Shown here: one piece after another, positions 9,012 through 17,800 of the stretch | Layout of the letters: each line of letters opens with the position of its first letter | How positions within the stretch are numbered: the stretch's first letter is position 1 | NCBI GenBank assembly: GCA_964458605.1 | Contig: CAYWLS010000006.1 | Span: forward strand, 62,001-126,000 | Length of the DNA stretch: 64,000 bases | Origin: JBBSNV01 sp964458605 | GTDB lineage: Bacteria; Pseudomonadota; Alphaproteobacteria; Reyranellales; JAQSWP01 | Reading direction: 5' to 3' | The notes under the pieces: generated by a model | Databases searched by the model: none | Seen by the model: the letters and a program-made list of their open reading frames with translations, nothing else | What the model was told of the DNA's origin: nothing | Position numbers and translations under genes: made by a program

Positions 9012-9563
9012 GTGCTGCGCCACCTGCCCAACCTGCTGACCATCCTGCGCCTGACCCTGGTGCCGGTGACGATCTACCTGATCCTCGGCCACGAGCTGGC
9101 AGCCGCCTTCTGGGTGTTCGTGGTCGCCGGCCTGACCGATGCGCTGGACGGCCCGCTGGCCCGTGCGCTGGGCGTCAGCGGCGGGCTGGGTGCCTATCTC
9201 GACCCGCTGGCCGACAAGGCGCTGCTGGTGGGCATCTATGTGACGCTGGGCAGTGGCGGCCACCTGCCGCTTTGGCTGGTGCTGCTGGTGGTGTTCCGCG
9301 ACGTGCTGATCGTCGGCGGGGCGCTGCTCGTGCATGCCCTGACGCATCGGCTGGAAATGCAGCCGCTATGGATCAGCAAGCTCAACACGGCGTTGCAGAT
9401 CGGCCTGGCGGCGCTGGTCCTGGCGGAACCGGCGCTGGCGCTGGCCGCCGACCGGATCGTGGCGCTGTTGATCTATGCCGTCGCCGCCACCACAGTGGCG
9501 TCGGGTGCGGCCTATACGGCGACCTGGTTGAAGCGGCTGCACGAATGGGAGCAGGGCAAATGA
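9012..9563 (+). CDS. CDP-alcohol phosphatidyltransferase family protein
   Basis: A 183-residue integral membrane enzyme of the CDP-OH-P family, which moves a phosphatidyl group from CDP-diacylglycerol to an alcohol such as glycerol-3-phosphate. The diagnostic motif DxxDGxxARx8GxxxDxxxD is complete, as DALDGPLAR followed by GAYLDPLAD at residues about 39-64. Four to five further membrane helices fill the rest. It starts at GTG 9012, 8 bases after the DUF2066 stop. It resembles PgsA, but it is the paralogue that travels with hda and PerM genes and may not be the essential PGP synthase, so no symbol is given. Confidence 0.85.
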   Translation: MLRHLPNLLTILRLTLVPVTIYLILGHELAAAFWVFVVAGLTDALDGPLARALGVSGGLGAYLDPLADKALLVGIYVTLGSGGHLPLWLVLLVVFRDVLIVGGALLVHALTHRLEMQPLWISKLNTALQIGLAALVLAEPALALAADRIVALLIYAVAATTVASGAAYTATWLKRLHEWEQGK

Positions 9564-9573
9564 GGACGGGCAG

Positions 9574-10716
9574 GTGACGCGGCAGCGACAGATCCAGTGG
9601 TGGATCGGCATCGGCCTGTTCGCGCTGCTGGCGCTGTGGCTGATGCGCGGCGCGCTGCTGCCCTTCGTGGTGGCCTTCGCCATCGCCTTCATGCTCGATC
9701 CGGCGGCCGACTGGCTGGAGAAGCGCGGCCTGGGCCGCACGCTCTCCGCGTCGATCGTGCTGGCGATCTTCGTGCTGTTCCTGATCGGCTTCCTGGTGCT
9801 GGTCGGGCCGCTGCTGGTCGGCCAGGCGGTCGACTTCGTGCGGCACGTGCCCGAATACCTGTCGCGCCTGCACGACTGGGCGGTGCCGGTCCTGGAACGC
9901 TGGCGCAGCCAGCTCGGGCTGGACGAGCCGGTCGTGGCCTCGGCGCCGGTCGAGGAGGCACGCCGCGGCGCCGCCGACTTCGCGCAATGGCTGGCCGGCG
10001 CCACCAGCGGCATCGTCACCGGCTCGATCGCGCTGATCGAGCTGATGACCACCGTGGTGCTGACGCCGGTGGTGGCGTTCTACCTGCTGCGCGATTGGGA
10101 CCTGATGGTGGCCAAGGTCGATTCCTGGCTGCCGCCGCGCTATGCGCCGACCATCCGCGAGCTGGCCCTGGAATCGAACCGCACCATCGTCGGCTATGCG
10201 CGCGGCCAGGCGCTGGTGTGCCTGTCGCTGGGCGCGTTCTATGCCGCAGCGCTCACCGTCGTCGGCCTGCAGTTCGGGCTCAGCATCGGCCTGGCCGCCG
10301 GCGTGATCTCCTTCATCCCCTTCGTCGGCACCATCGTCGGCGGCATCCTGGCGATCGGCACGGCGCTGGCGCAGTTTCCGCCCGACTGGGCCCGCGTCGC
10401 CATCGTGGTGGCGATCTTCGTGATCGGCCAGTTCGCCGAGGGCCATGTCCTGGCGCCGCGGCTGGTGGGCCGGCGCGTCGGCCTGCATGGCGTGTGGGTG
10501 ATCTTCGCCCTGGTGGCCGGCGGCGTGCTGTTCGGCTTCGTCGGCGTGCTGCTGGCGGTGCCGGTGGCGGCGGTGATCGGCGTGCTGTGCCGCTTCGCCA
10601 TCGGCCGCTATCTCGCCAGCCCGCTCTATGGCGGCGACCATCCCGACGCCCGGCCGGCACCGCCGGTCGTCGGCGAATCGAGCCTGATCCTGCCGGACCG
10701 AAGCGACGCGCCATGA
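9574..10716 (+). CDS. AI-2E family transporter / PerM-type permease
   Basis: The 380-residue protein has about eight hydrophobic helices: pairs at the N-terminus (LFALLALWLMRGALLPFVVAF and ILAIFVLFLIGFLVLVGPLL), a soluble stretch around 100-140, and a C-terminal block with the conserved GQFAEGHVLAPRLVG segment and VLLAVPVAAVIGVL. This is the layout of the AI-2E/PerM family (PF01594). Characterised relatives export AI-2 or act as Na+/H+ antiporters, so the substrate here is open. The GTG at 9574 follows GGACGGGCAG. The stop overlaps the hda start as ATGA. Confidence 0.9.
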   Translation: MTRQRQIQWWIGIGLFALLALWLMRGALLPFVVAFAIAFMLDPAADWLEKRGLGRTLSASIVLAIFVLFLIGFLVLVGPLLVGQAVDFVRHVPEYLSRLHDWAVPVLERWRSQLGLDEPVVASAPVEEARRGAADFAQWLAGATSGIVTGSIALIELMTTVVLTPVVAFYLLRDWDLMVAKVDSWLPPRYAPTIRELALESNRTIVGYARGQALVCLSLGAFYAAALTVVGLQFGLSIGLAAGVISFIPFVGTIVGGILAIGTALAQFPPDWARVAIVVAIFVIGQFAEGHVLAPRLVGRRVGLHGVWVIFALVAGGVLFGFVGVLLAVPVAAVIGVLCRFAIGRYLASPLYGGDHPDARPAPPVVGESSLILPDRSDAP

Positions 10717-11414
10717 CGCAACGGCAAATGGCCCTGGAGCTGCCGCTCGAGCCGAATTACAGCCGCCACGATTTTCTGATCGCCGCGGCCAACGAGGCGG
10801 CGCTGGCGGCGATCGACCGCTTCCCCGAACGGCCCGGAACGGCAATGGCGCTGGTCGGGCCGGAAGGCAGCGGCAAGACCCATCTGGCGCATATCTGGCG
10901 CGAGCGGGTCGGGGCAAGCTTCGTCGCGACAGGCGAACTGGCGACGACGGTCGAGCGGCTGGCGACCGCCGGCGTGCCGGCGCGACTGGCGGTCGACGAG
11001 GCGCAGCTTGTGGTGGGCGATGGCGAGAGCGAACGGGCGCTGTTCCACTTGCTCAACCTCAACCGCGAGCAGGGCGGCGCGCTGCTGCTGGTGGCGCGCG
11101 AGGCGCCGGCGCGCTGGCCGGTCGGGCTGCCCGACCTGAGATCGCGCCTGTCGGCGATGCCGACCGCCGTTATCGGCGCGCCCGACGATGCGCTGCTGGG
11201 CGCGGTGCTGGTCAAGCTGTTCGCCGACCGCCAGGTGGCGGTGGGCGAGGAGGTGATCGGCTTCCTGCTGGGCCGCATGGAGCGCTCGCTATCGGCGGCG
11301 CGCTCGATCGTGGCGCGGCTCGACGCGCTGTCGCTGGAGGGCAAGCGGCCGATCACCGTGCCGCTGGCGGCACAGCTGTTTCTCGCCGAGCAGCATGAGT
11401 TGCGCTTCAACTGA
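10713..11414 (+). CDS. hdaA: DnaA-related regulatory ATPase Hda/HdaA
   Basis: Hda-type proteins bind the DNA polymerase sliding clamp and stimulate ATP hydrolysis by DnaA, preventing re-initiation of replication. The 233-residue product lacks the DNA-binding domain IV of DnaA. Near the N-terminus QMALELPL (residues 5-12) resembles the clamp-binding motif of E. coli Hda and Caulobacter HdaA. Walker A is GPEGSGKTHL, followed by a Walker B-like LAVDEAQL. The C-terminal part with MERSLSAARSIVARLD fits the AAA+ lid containing sensor 2. ATG 10713 overlaps the upstream stop. Last gene of the DUF2066 operon. Confidence 0.88.
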   Translation: MTQRQMALELPLEPNYSRHDFLIAAANEAALAAIDRFPERPGTAMALVGPEGSGKTHLAHIWRERVGASFVATGELATTVERLATAGVPARLAVDEAQLVVGDGESERALFHLLNLNREQGGALLLVAREAPARWPVGLPDLRSRLSAMPTAVIGAPDDALLGAVLVKLFADRQVAVGEEVIGFLLGRMERSLSAARSIVARLDALSLEGKRPITVPLAAQLFLAEQHELRFN

Positions 11415-11582
11415 CGATGCGATGAACGCGGCGACGCATTTCGATCCCTCAGCGTAGGGGCCAACAGGACCGCTCGTGCTGGCGATGCGAACGGTCCTGC
11501 CCGGCAATCGAAAAGTCTCGCGGTTCGGCGCTTGAAGGGGCCGGCCAAACCCGCCATCCTCGCGGCCAAACGGAGGAGCCCA

Positions 11583-12362
11583 ATGGATCTCGGCATCAAG
11601 GGCAGGAAGGCGATCGTCTGCGCCGCCAGCAAGGGCCTGGGCAAAGGCTGCGCCCTGGCGCTGGCGCGGGAAGGCGTCGACGTGGTGATCACGGCGCGCC
11701 ACGCCGACGCGCTGGAAGCGACGGCGGCGGAAATCCGCAAGGCCACGGGCGTCAAGGTCACCGCGGTGGCGGGCGATATCACCACGCCCGAGAATCGCGC
11801 CGCGGTGCTGGCCGCCTGTCCCGCGCCCGACATCCTGGTCAACAATGCCGGCGGTCCGCCGCCGGGCAATTTCCGCGACTGGACGCGCGAGGACTGGATC
11901 AAGGCGCTCGATGCCAACATGCTGACCGCGATCGAGCTGATCAAGGCCACGGTCGACGGCATGATCGGCCGCAAGTTCGGCCGCATCGTCAACATCACCT
12001 CCTCCTCGGTGAAGGCGCCGATCGACATTCTGGGTCTCAGCAACGGCGCGCGCTCCGGTCTCACGGGTTTCGTCGCCGGCGTGGCGCGCACCACGGCCAA
12101 GCATGGCGTGACGATCAATAACCTGCTGCCCGGCCCGTTCGATACCGACCGCCTCGGCGCGACCTTCGCCGCGCGCGCCAAGGCCAACAGCCGCTCGGCC
12201 GACGAGGAAAAGAAGATCGCCGCCGCCGGCCATCCGGCCGGCCGCTTCGGCACGCCCGAGGAGTTCGGCGCGTTCTGCGCCTTCATGTGTTCGGTCCATG
12301 CCGGCTATCTGAGCGGTCAGAACATCCTGCTCGATGGCGGGCAGTATCCGGGGACCTATTGA
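11583..12362 (+). CDS. Atypical short-chain dehydrogenase/reductase family protein
   Basis: A 259-residue SDR-fold protein. ATG 11583 follows a strong GGAGGAG. The Rossmann loop, normally TGxxxGxG, is CAASKGLGKG; NNAG is present (ILVNNAGGPPPG) and the catalytic-serine strand is INITSSS-like (VNITSSSVKAP). The catalytic YxxxK is missing: the aligned position reads SNGAR, with Ser for Tyr and Arg for Lys. This pattern defines a known group of FabG-like SDRs with an imperfect cofactor motif and altered tetrad, so oxidoreductase activity is doubtful and substrate unknown. The stop overlaps the DUF2147 start as TGATG. Confidence 0.8.
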   Translation: MDLGIKGRKAIVCAASKGLGKGCALALAREGVDVVITARHADALEATAAEIRKATGVKVTAVAGDITTPENRAAVLAACPAPDILVNNAGGPPPGNFRDWTREDWIKALDANMLTAIELIKATVDGMIGRKFGRIVNITSSSVKAPIDILGLSNGARSGLTGFVAGVARTTAKHGVTINNLLPGPFDTDRLGATFAARAKANSRSADEEKKIAAAGHPAGRFGTPEEFGAFCAFMCSVHAGYLSGQNILLDGGQYPGTY

Positions 12363-12835
12363 TGCGCGCGATCCCGAGCCTTGCCGCCCTGGCGCTGCTG
12401 GCCCTGCTCGCCGCCGCGCGCGCCGAGGCGGCCGAAGTGTTCGGCGTCTGGCTGACCGAAGCCCAGGATGCCCATGTCGAGCTCTATCGCTGCACCGATC
12501 CCGCCATGGGCGCAGTGTGCGGGCGTGTGATCTGGATCAAGGACGCGGTCAACCCGGACAAGAGTCCGGCGCCCAGCATCGAAGGCGTGCACGACGTCTA
12601 CAATCCCGATCCGGCGCTGCGCGGCCGCAAGCTGCTGGGCCTGGATTTCATGCGGGACTTCAAGGCCGATCCCGACAATCCGGGCGCCTATTACGACGGC
12701 CATATCTACAATGCCCAGGACGGCAAGACCTATCGCGCCAAGATGTCGTTGAAGAACGACAACACGCTGCTGCTGCGCGGCTATGTGCTGATCACGCTGT
12801 TCGGCGAATCGGAGACCTGGACGCGGGTGAAGTAA
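12362..12835 (+). CDS. DUF2147 exported protein
   Basis: The 157-residue product has a signal peptide (IPSLAALALLALLAAARAEA) followed by VFGVWLTEAQDAHVELYRC, a central CGRVIWIKDAVNPDK stretch and GHIYNAQDGKTYRAKMSL near the end. These are the family features of DUF2147 (GxWxt.dg...v.i..c...CG.I.wl and G.I.dP..GkTY...). The fold is a small lipocalin-like beta barrel in the periplasm. No enzymatic role is established. Its ATG overlaps the SDR stop, so the pair is cotranscribed and translationally coupled, though no functional link is evident. Confidence 0.85.
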   Translation: MRAIPSLAALALLALLAAARAEAAEVFGVWLTEAQDAHVELYRCTDPAMGAVCGRVIWIKDAVNPDKSPAPSIEGVHDVYNPDPALRGRKLLGLDFMRDFKADPDNPGAYYDGHIYNAQDGKTYRAKMSLKNDNTLLLRGYVLITLFGESETWTRVK

Positions 12836-12851
12836 TTGCAACGAGGACGCG

Positions 12852-13307
12852 ATGTGTTTGGCAAGATCGACGTTACTTTTTCTGCTGTTCATTCTGCTCG
12901 GTCAACCTGCGTTTGCCGATTGGAATAGCACCCACTATGGAATGACCGTCGAAGAAATCCAGAAACTCTATCCCGGCGCCAAGCGCATCTCCCCTGCCAG
13001 TGATCAGCGCACGGCGACGTTGCTGACCAACTACGAGGAAAACGGGCTTAAATTTCAGCTCGAATTCGTCTTCATGCAGAACCGCTTGGTACAGGCGAGA
13101 CTGACTTTGCAGCAGGTCGAGCGCTGCGGCGACGTACTTGCCGGTTTGGAAAAGAGGTTTGGCGTGGCGACCACGACCGAAACACCACCACAGGTCGTGC
13201 GCAAGAGCTGGCTCGGCGCTGGTGAAAATGTCTATTTTGCGTGGGCGTCTACTGACCGCATCAAAGCTTGTGTGATCGCCTTCAATGCTGTGAAGGTATC
13301 GAACTAG
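12852..13307 (+). CDS. Exported small protein, ADW...T.(W/Y)GMT family (paralogue 2)
   Basis: This 151-residue protein has a signal peptide (LLFLLFILLGQPAFA) and then DWNSTHYGMTVEEIQKLYP, the same start of mature protein as the gene at 5227. Cysteines in ERCGDVL and IKACVIAF match in order. Its base composition is clearly less GC-rich than its neighbours, with many A/T third positions (for example ctatggaatgaccgtcgaag), whereas paralogue 1 has normal composition. This suggests separate acquisition or relaxed constraint. It follows DUF2147 by 16 bases, with GAGG before the ATG, so it may be the last gene of that operon. Function unknown. Confidence 0.65.
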   Translation: MCLARSTLLFLLFILLGQPAFADWNSTHYGMTVEEIQKLYPGAKRISPASDQRTATLLTNYEENGLKFQLEFVFMQNRLVQARLTLQQVERCGDVLAGLEKRFGVATTTETPPQVVRKSWLGAGENVYFAWASTDRIKACVIAFNAVKVSN

Positions 13308-13325
13308 AAACGATGCAAATCATGT

Positions 13326-13841
13326 TCAAATCCGTTCCAGCGTCCGGGGCGTCACATAGGCGCGCAAGGAGACGCCGCCGGGCGCGACGCCGGACCATTC
13401 GCCGCTGACGTCGAACGCGGCCAGGCCGCCGGTGGGATACTTGGTCGCCAGCCGGTCGCGCTCGGTGGTCGGGGCGCCGGCGGCGAGATCGAGCGCCAGT
13501 CCCTGCATGCCCGGATTGTGGCCGATCATCAGTGCGATGCGGTGGCGCGGGTCGATGCGCCTTATATGCGCCATCAGGATGCGCTCGCCCGCCAGATAGA
13601 GCTCGGGCTCGATGATGATGGTGGGGGTGGCGCTCCAGAACAGGCCGGCCAGGTCGAGCGTCTCGCGCGTGCGGGTGGCCGCCGAGCACAGCACGACGTC
13701 GGGCGTGAGGTTCTGTTCGGCCAGGTAGCGGCCCATCCGCCCGGCCGCATCCCGGCCCCGGCTGTTGAGCGGACGCTCGAAATCGGGCGTGTTGGACGGC
13801 CAGGCCGATTTGCAGTGGCGCAGCAGGCAGAGCGTTCTCAT
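13326..13841 (-). CDS. SixA-type histidine phosphatase family protein
   Basis: A 171-residue member of the histidine phosphatase (phosphoglycerate mutase-like) superfamily. The phosphoacceptor motif is LLRHCKSAW at residues 6-14 (RHG replaced by RHC, usual in SixA relatives). The second catalytic region, MIGHNPGMQGLALDLA, holds the other conserved His. SixA of E. coli acts on phosphohistidine of PTSNtr or ArcB; short alphaproteobacterial relatives are mostly uncharacterised. The gene diverges from ppk across a gap of about 150 bases that contains the ppk Pho box. Confidence 0.85.
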   Translation of the reverse strand: MRTLCLLRHCKSAWPSNTPDFERPLNSRGRDAAGRMGRYLAEQNLTPDVVLCSAATRTRETLDLAGLFWSATPTIIIEPELYLAGERILMAHIRRIDPRHRIALMIGHNPGMQGLALDLAAGAPTTERDRLATKYPTGGLAAFDVSGEWSGVAPGGVSLRAYVTPRTLERI

Positions 13842-13890
13842 CGGTGGTTCCGGACGGGCTTTTTTGCCTTTGTTTCAACTCATTAGCAGC

Positions 13891-13924
13891 ATGTCATGAC
13901 AGAGTCATGTGAATTGCCTACAAT
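13891..13924 (+). promoter_or_regulatory. Pho box and -10 of the ppk promoter
   Basis: Two 7-base repeats, ATGTCAT (13891-13897) and GAGTCAT (13902-13908), match the PhoB half-site CTGTCAT at 6 and 5 positions and are separated by exactly 4 bases. TACAAT, a 5-of-6 match to TATAAT, starts exactly 10 bases after the second repeat (13919-13924), the spacing of E. coli phoA. The site faces ppk, whose ATG is 68 bases downstream of the -10. PhoB control is inferred. Confidence 0.7.
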
Positions 13925-13991
13925 AAGCCATTAAATATTTGCGGCTTTCCGGTTTTGCGCCGGGGCCGCTGCAAGCGCATCAGAGGCGGGA

Positions 13992-16220
13992 ATGTCGGGT
14001 CAATTCGAACCGGTGCAGATCGCGCCAGGCTCGCAGGCGGTGTTGGCGGCGTCCTCGGCGAATGCCGCGGCGACCTCGGCGGGCGCTGTTGTCCAGCCGA
14101 CAGCCTTGGACCTGGCTTCGCCCAAGCGCTTCATCAACCGCGAGCTGTCGTGGCTGGCCTTCAACACCCGGGTGATGGAGGAGGCGACCAACATCCGCCA
14201 TCCGCTGCTGGAACGGGTGCGTTTCCTGTCGATCTCGGCCAACAATCTCGACGAATTCTACATGGTGCGCGTGGCCGGCCTGCGCGACATGATGCGCGCC
14301 GGCGCCGCGACGCCGTCCGACGACGGCCTGACCCCGGCGCAGCAGCTGGCGGCGATCCGCGAGGCGGTGGCGGCGCTGGTCGGCGCCCAGCAATCGGTGT
14401 GGAACGAGCTGCGCCAGGAGCTGCGCGTCCAGGGCATCGCCGTGATCGACCCGGAGGAGCTGTCCGAAGAGGAGAAGGGCTGGCTCGATACCTATTTCAT
14501 CGAGCAGGTGTTCCCGGTGGTGACGCCGCTGGCGATCGACCCGTCGCACCCGTTCCCGTTCCTGCCCAACCTGTCGACCTCCTGCCTGCTGGAATTGCAT
14601 CGCGCGGTCGACGGCCGCAACATGATGGCGCTGCTGCCCATGCCGCAGCAGCTCGAGCGCTTCATCCGCCTGCCCGGCCCCGCCATCCGCTTCCTGCCGC
14701 TGAAGCGGCTGGTCGAGATGAATTTCGGCCGGCTGTTTCCCGGCTATCGCGTGGTCAACAAGGGCTACTTCCGGCTGATCCGTGACAGCGAGGTGGAGAT
14801 CAACGAAGAGGCCGAAGACCTGGTGCGGGTCTACGAGAACGCGCTCAAGCGCCGCCGCCGCGGCGACCTGATCTCGCTCACCGTCAACGCCGCCATGCCG
14901 GCGGCGCTGCAGGACTTCCTGGTCGAGCAGCTCGACGTCACCAAGGAGGACGTCGACCTGTTCACGCTCGATTCGACGCTCAACATCGAATCGATCGCGG
15001 CGCTGATCGTCGACGAGCGGCCCGACCTGAAATTCCCGCCCTACACGGCGCGCTTCCCCGAGCGCATCCGCGATTTCGGCGGCGACTGCTTCGCCGCCAT
15101 CCGCGCCAAGGACATCCTGGTGCATCACCCCTACGAGAGCTTCGACGTGGTGGTGCAGTTCATCCGCCAGGCGGCGCGCGATCCGGCCGTCATCGCCATC
15201 AAGCAGACGCTCTATCGCACCAGCAAGGACTCGCCGATCGTCAAGGCCCTGATCGAGGCGGCCGAAGCCGGCAAGACCGTCACCGCGCTGGTCGAGCTCA
15301 AGGCGCGCTTCGACGAGGAAGCCAATATTCGCTGGGCGCGCGACCTGGAGCGCGCCGGCGTGCAGGTGGTGTACGGCTTCATCGACCTGAAGACCCACGC
15401 CAAGGTGTCGATGGTGGTGCGGCGCGAGGGCGGCACCTCGCGCTCCTACGTGCATTTCGGCACCGGCAACTACCATCCGATCACCGCCAAGATCTACACC
15501 GACCTGTCGTTCTTCACCTGCGACCCGGCGCTGACGCGCGACGCGGCGCGGGTGTTCAACTACATGACCGGCTACGCCCGGCCCGACACGCTGGAGAAGC
15601 TGGCGATCTCGCCGGTCAATCTGCGCCAGACCCTGCTGAAGCTGATCGAGGCCGAGGCGGCCAACGCCGCCAAGGGCAAGCCGGCGGCGATCTGGGCCAA
15701 GATGAACTCGCTGGTCGATGCCGGCATCATCGATGCGCTGTACAAGGCGTCGCAGGCCGGCGTGCAGATCGACCTGGTGGTGCGCGGCATCTGCTGCCTG
15801 CGGCCGGGCGTCGCGGGGCTGTCGGACAACATCCGGGTCAAGAGCATCGTCGGCCGCTTCCTGGAGCACGCCCGCATCGTCTGCTTCGCCAACGGCGCCA
15901 AACTGCCTTCGCGCCAGGCCAGGCTGTTCATCTCCTCGGCTGACTGGATGCCGCGCAACCTCGACCGGCGCGTCGAAACCCTGGTGCCGATCGAGAACCC
16001 CACCGTGCACCAGCAGGTGCTCGACCAGATCATGGTCACCAATCTCAAGGACGTGGCGCAGAGCTGGGTGCTGGCCTCGGACGGCACCTTCCGCCGCCTG
16101 GCGGCGGGGGAGGATGCGTTCTCCGCGCATACCTACTTCATGACCAATCCCAGCCTGTCGGGCCGCGGCAGTGCGCTGAAGCCGGAAACCGGCCCGCGCC
16201 TGGTACACGAAAAGCTGTAG
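13992..16220 (+). CDS. ppk: Polyphosphate kinase 1
   Basis: PPK1 polymerises the terminal phosphate of ATP into polyphosphate, reversibly, at the inner membrane. The 742-residue protein has all four PPK domains: N-terminal helical (from FINRELSWLAFNTRVMEEA), head (NNLDEFYMVRVAGL) and two phospholipase-D-like C domains. The autophosphorylated histidine is His469 in KTHAKVSMVVRREG and the second conserved one is His488 in YVHFGTGNYHP; HHPYESFD precedes them. The ATG at 13992 follows GAGGCGGGA. A Pho box lies upstream and ppx follows by 41 bases, so synthesis and breakdown enzymes probably share a phosphate-controlled operon. Confidence 0.97.
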   Translation: MSGQFEPVQIAPGSQAVLAASSANAAATSAGAVVQPTALDLASPKRFINRELSWLAFNTRVMEEATNIRHPLLERVRFLSISANNLDEFYMVRVAGLRDMMRAGAATPSDDGLTPAQQLAAIREAVAALVGAQQSVWNELRQELRVQGIAVIDPEELSEEEKGWLDTYFIEQVFPVVTPLAIDPSHPFPFLPNLSTSCLLELHRAVDGRNMMALLPMPQQLERFIRLPGPAIRFLPLKRLVEMNFGRLFPGYRVVNKGYFRLIRDSEVEINEEAEDLVRVYENALKRRRRGDLISLTVNAAMPAALQDFLVEQLDVTKEDVDLFTLDSTLNIESIAALIVDERPDLKFPPYTARFPERIRDFGGDCFAAIRAKDILVHHPYESFDVVVQFIRQAARDPAVIAIKQTLYRTSKDSPIVKALIEAAEAGKTVTALVELKARFDEEANIRWARDLERAGVQVVYGFIDLKTHAKVSMVVRREGGTSRSYVHFGTGNYHPITAKIYTDLSFFTCDPALTRDAARVFNYMTGYARPDTLEKLAISPVNLRQTLLKLIEAEAANAAKGKPAAIWAKMNSLVDAGIIDALYKASQAGVQIDLVVRGICCLRPGVAGLSDNIRVKSIVGRFLEHARIVCFANGAKLPSRQARLFISSADWMPRNLDRRVETLVPIENPTVHQQVLDQIMVTNLKDVAQSWVLASDGTFRRLAAGEDAFSAHTYFMTNPSLSGRGSALKPETGPRLVHEKL

Positions 16221-16261
16221 GACCCGCCAGCCCAGTTGCATCGGCCCGGCCGGTCCGCTAC

Positions 16262-17800
16262 ATGCAGCGCATGAGCGAGCGCGTTCCCGCGCCGCGCGAG
16301 AACCGGTCGCAATCCGGGCGCGTCGGCATCGTCGATATCGGGTCGAACTCGATCCGTCTGGTGGTGTACGAGCATGCCACGCGCTCCCCGCTGCCGGTGT
16401 TCAACGAGAAGGTGCTGAGCGCGCTCGGCCGCGACCTGCAGAGCACCAACCGGCTCAATCCCGACGGCGTGGCGCTGGCGCTCGACAACCTGGAGCGCTT
16501 CGTCACCCTGGCGCGCAACATGAAAGTGGCGCGCTTCGACATGCTGGCCACCGCCGCGGTGCGCGATGCGGAGGACGGCGAGGCCTTCGTGGCCGAGGTC
16601 AAACGGCGCACCGGCGAGACCGTGCGCATCGTCAGCGGCAAGGAAGAGGCCGAGCTGTCGGGCCTGGGCGTGATCTGCGGCATGCCCGACGCCGACGGCG
16701 TGATGGGCGACCTGGGCGGCGGCAGCCTCGAACTGATGGCGCTGGAGAAGGGCGACCTGGGACCGTCGGCGACCTTGCCGCTGGGGCCGCTGCGCCTGGC
16801 GCCGGCCGGGCTGGGCAAGCGCACCGTGCGGGAAGTGGTCGATCAGGCGCTGTCCGGCGTCAAGTGGCTGACGCAGTATCGCGGCCGCACTTTCTTCCCG
16901 GTGGGCGGCGCGTGGCGCGCCTTCGCCCGCGTGCACATGGAGCAGACCGACTATCCGCTGCACGTGATCCACGAATATCGCGTCCCCGGCCGCGAGGCGC
17001 GCGACATGGCCGAGATGCTGTCGCACCAGAGCGTGAAGTCGCTGGAGAAGATCGTCGGCCTGTCGCGGCGGCGGCTCGAGACCCTGCCGACCGGCCTGAT
17101 CGTGCTGGAGCGGCTGCTGGGCATCCTGCAGCCCAAATGGATCCGCTTCTCCGCCTTCGGCCTGCGCGAGGGCTTCTTCTTCGGCAACCTGTCGGCCGAG
17201 GAACGCAGGCGCGACCCGCTGATCGCCCATGCCGAGGACGAACGGGCGCGCTGGCGGCGCTTCGAGCTGATGCCGGAGGAGATCGAGCGCTGGATCGCGC
17301 CGCTGTTCGCCGACGAGACCCCGGCCGAGGCGCGGCTGCGTCGGGCCGCCTGCCTGCTGAGCGACATCGCCTGGGCCGAGCATCCGGACTACCGTGCCGA
17401 TCAGGCGCTGCTGCGCATTCTGCGCATGCCGGTGCCGGGTATCGATCACAGGGAGCGGGCGCTGCTGGCGCTGGCGCTGATGTGGCGCTACAAGAGCGGC
17501 CTGCGCGGCGCCGAGGCGTCGATGGCGTTGAACCTGATCGAGGACGACTGGGCGGCGGTGGCGCAGCGCATCGGCACCTCGCTGCGGCTGGCCTACAATC
17601 TTTCGGGCGGCGCGCCCGGGCTGCTGACCCAGACCAGCCTGCGTCGCGACCGCAACGCCGTCACGCTGATGGTGCCGCCCCGACTGCGCAACCAGCTGGG
17701 CGACGTCACGGAGCGGCGCCTGGCCGCCGTGGCCGAAGCCTTCGACGCCAAGCCGGCGATCGTGTTCGCCGAACCCGCAACCCGAACCGGAGCGACATGA
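16262..17800 (+). CDS. ppx: Exopolyphosphatase / guanosine pentaphosphatase family
   Basis: Ppx/GppA enzymes use an actin-like ATPase fold to remove phosphate from polyphosphate or pppGpp. The 512-residue product has the phosphate-1 motif VGIVDIGSNSIRLVVYE, the ATAAVRDAEDG segment, a catalytic Glu region in SGKEEAELSGLGV, and GDLGGGSLEL (phosphate-2), so the fold is complete. The C-terminal half from about 320 is an HD-like helical domain. The start may be ATG 16262 or 16271; neither has a clear ribosome-binding site. Its place right after ppk favours polyphosphate as substrate. The stop overlaps the next gene as ATGA. Confidence 0.92.
   Translation: MQRMSERVPAPRENRSQSGRVGIVDIGSNSIRLVVYEHATRSPLPVFNEKVLSALGRDLQSTNRLNPDGVALALDNLERFVTLARNMKVARFDMLATAAVRDAEDGEAFVAEVKRRTGETVRIVSGKEEAELSGLGVICGMPDADGVMGDLGGGSLELMALEKGDLGPSATLPLGPLRLAPAGLGKRTVREVVDQALSGVKWLTQYRGRTFFPVGGAWRAFARVHMEQTDYPLHVIHEYRVPGREARDMAEMLSHQSVKSLEKIVGLSRRRLETLPTGLIVLERLLGILQPKWIRFSAFGLREGFFFGNLSAEERRRDPLIAHAEDERARWRRFELMPEEIERWIAPLFADETPAEARLRRAACLLSDIAWAEHPDYRADQALLRILRMPVPGIDHRERALLALALMWRYKSGLRGAEASMALNLIEDDWAAVAQRIGTSLRLAYNLSGGAPGLLTQTSLRRDRNAVTLMVPPRLRNQLGDVTERRLAAVAEAFDAKPAIVFAEPATRTGAT

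Noticed and set aside
11466..11498. Hairpin AGGACCG/CGGTCCT after hdaA as a terminator
   Set aside because: A 7-bp stem with a 19-base loop and no following T run; transcription end not supported.
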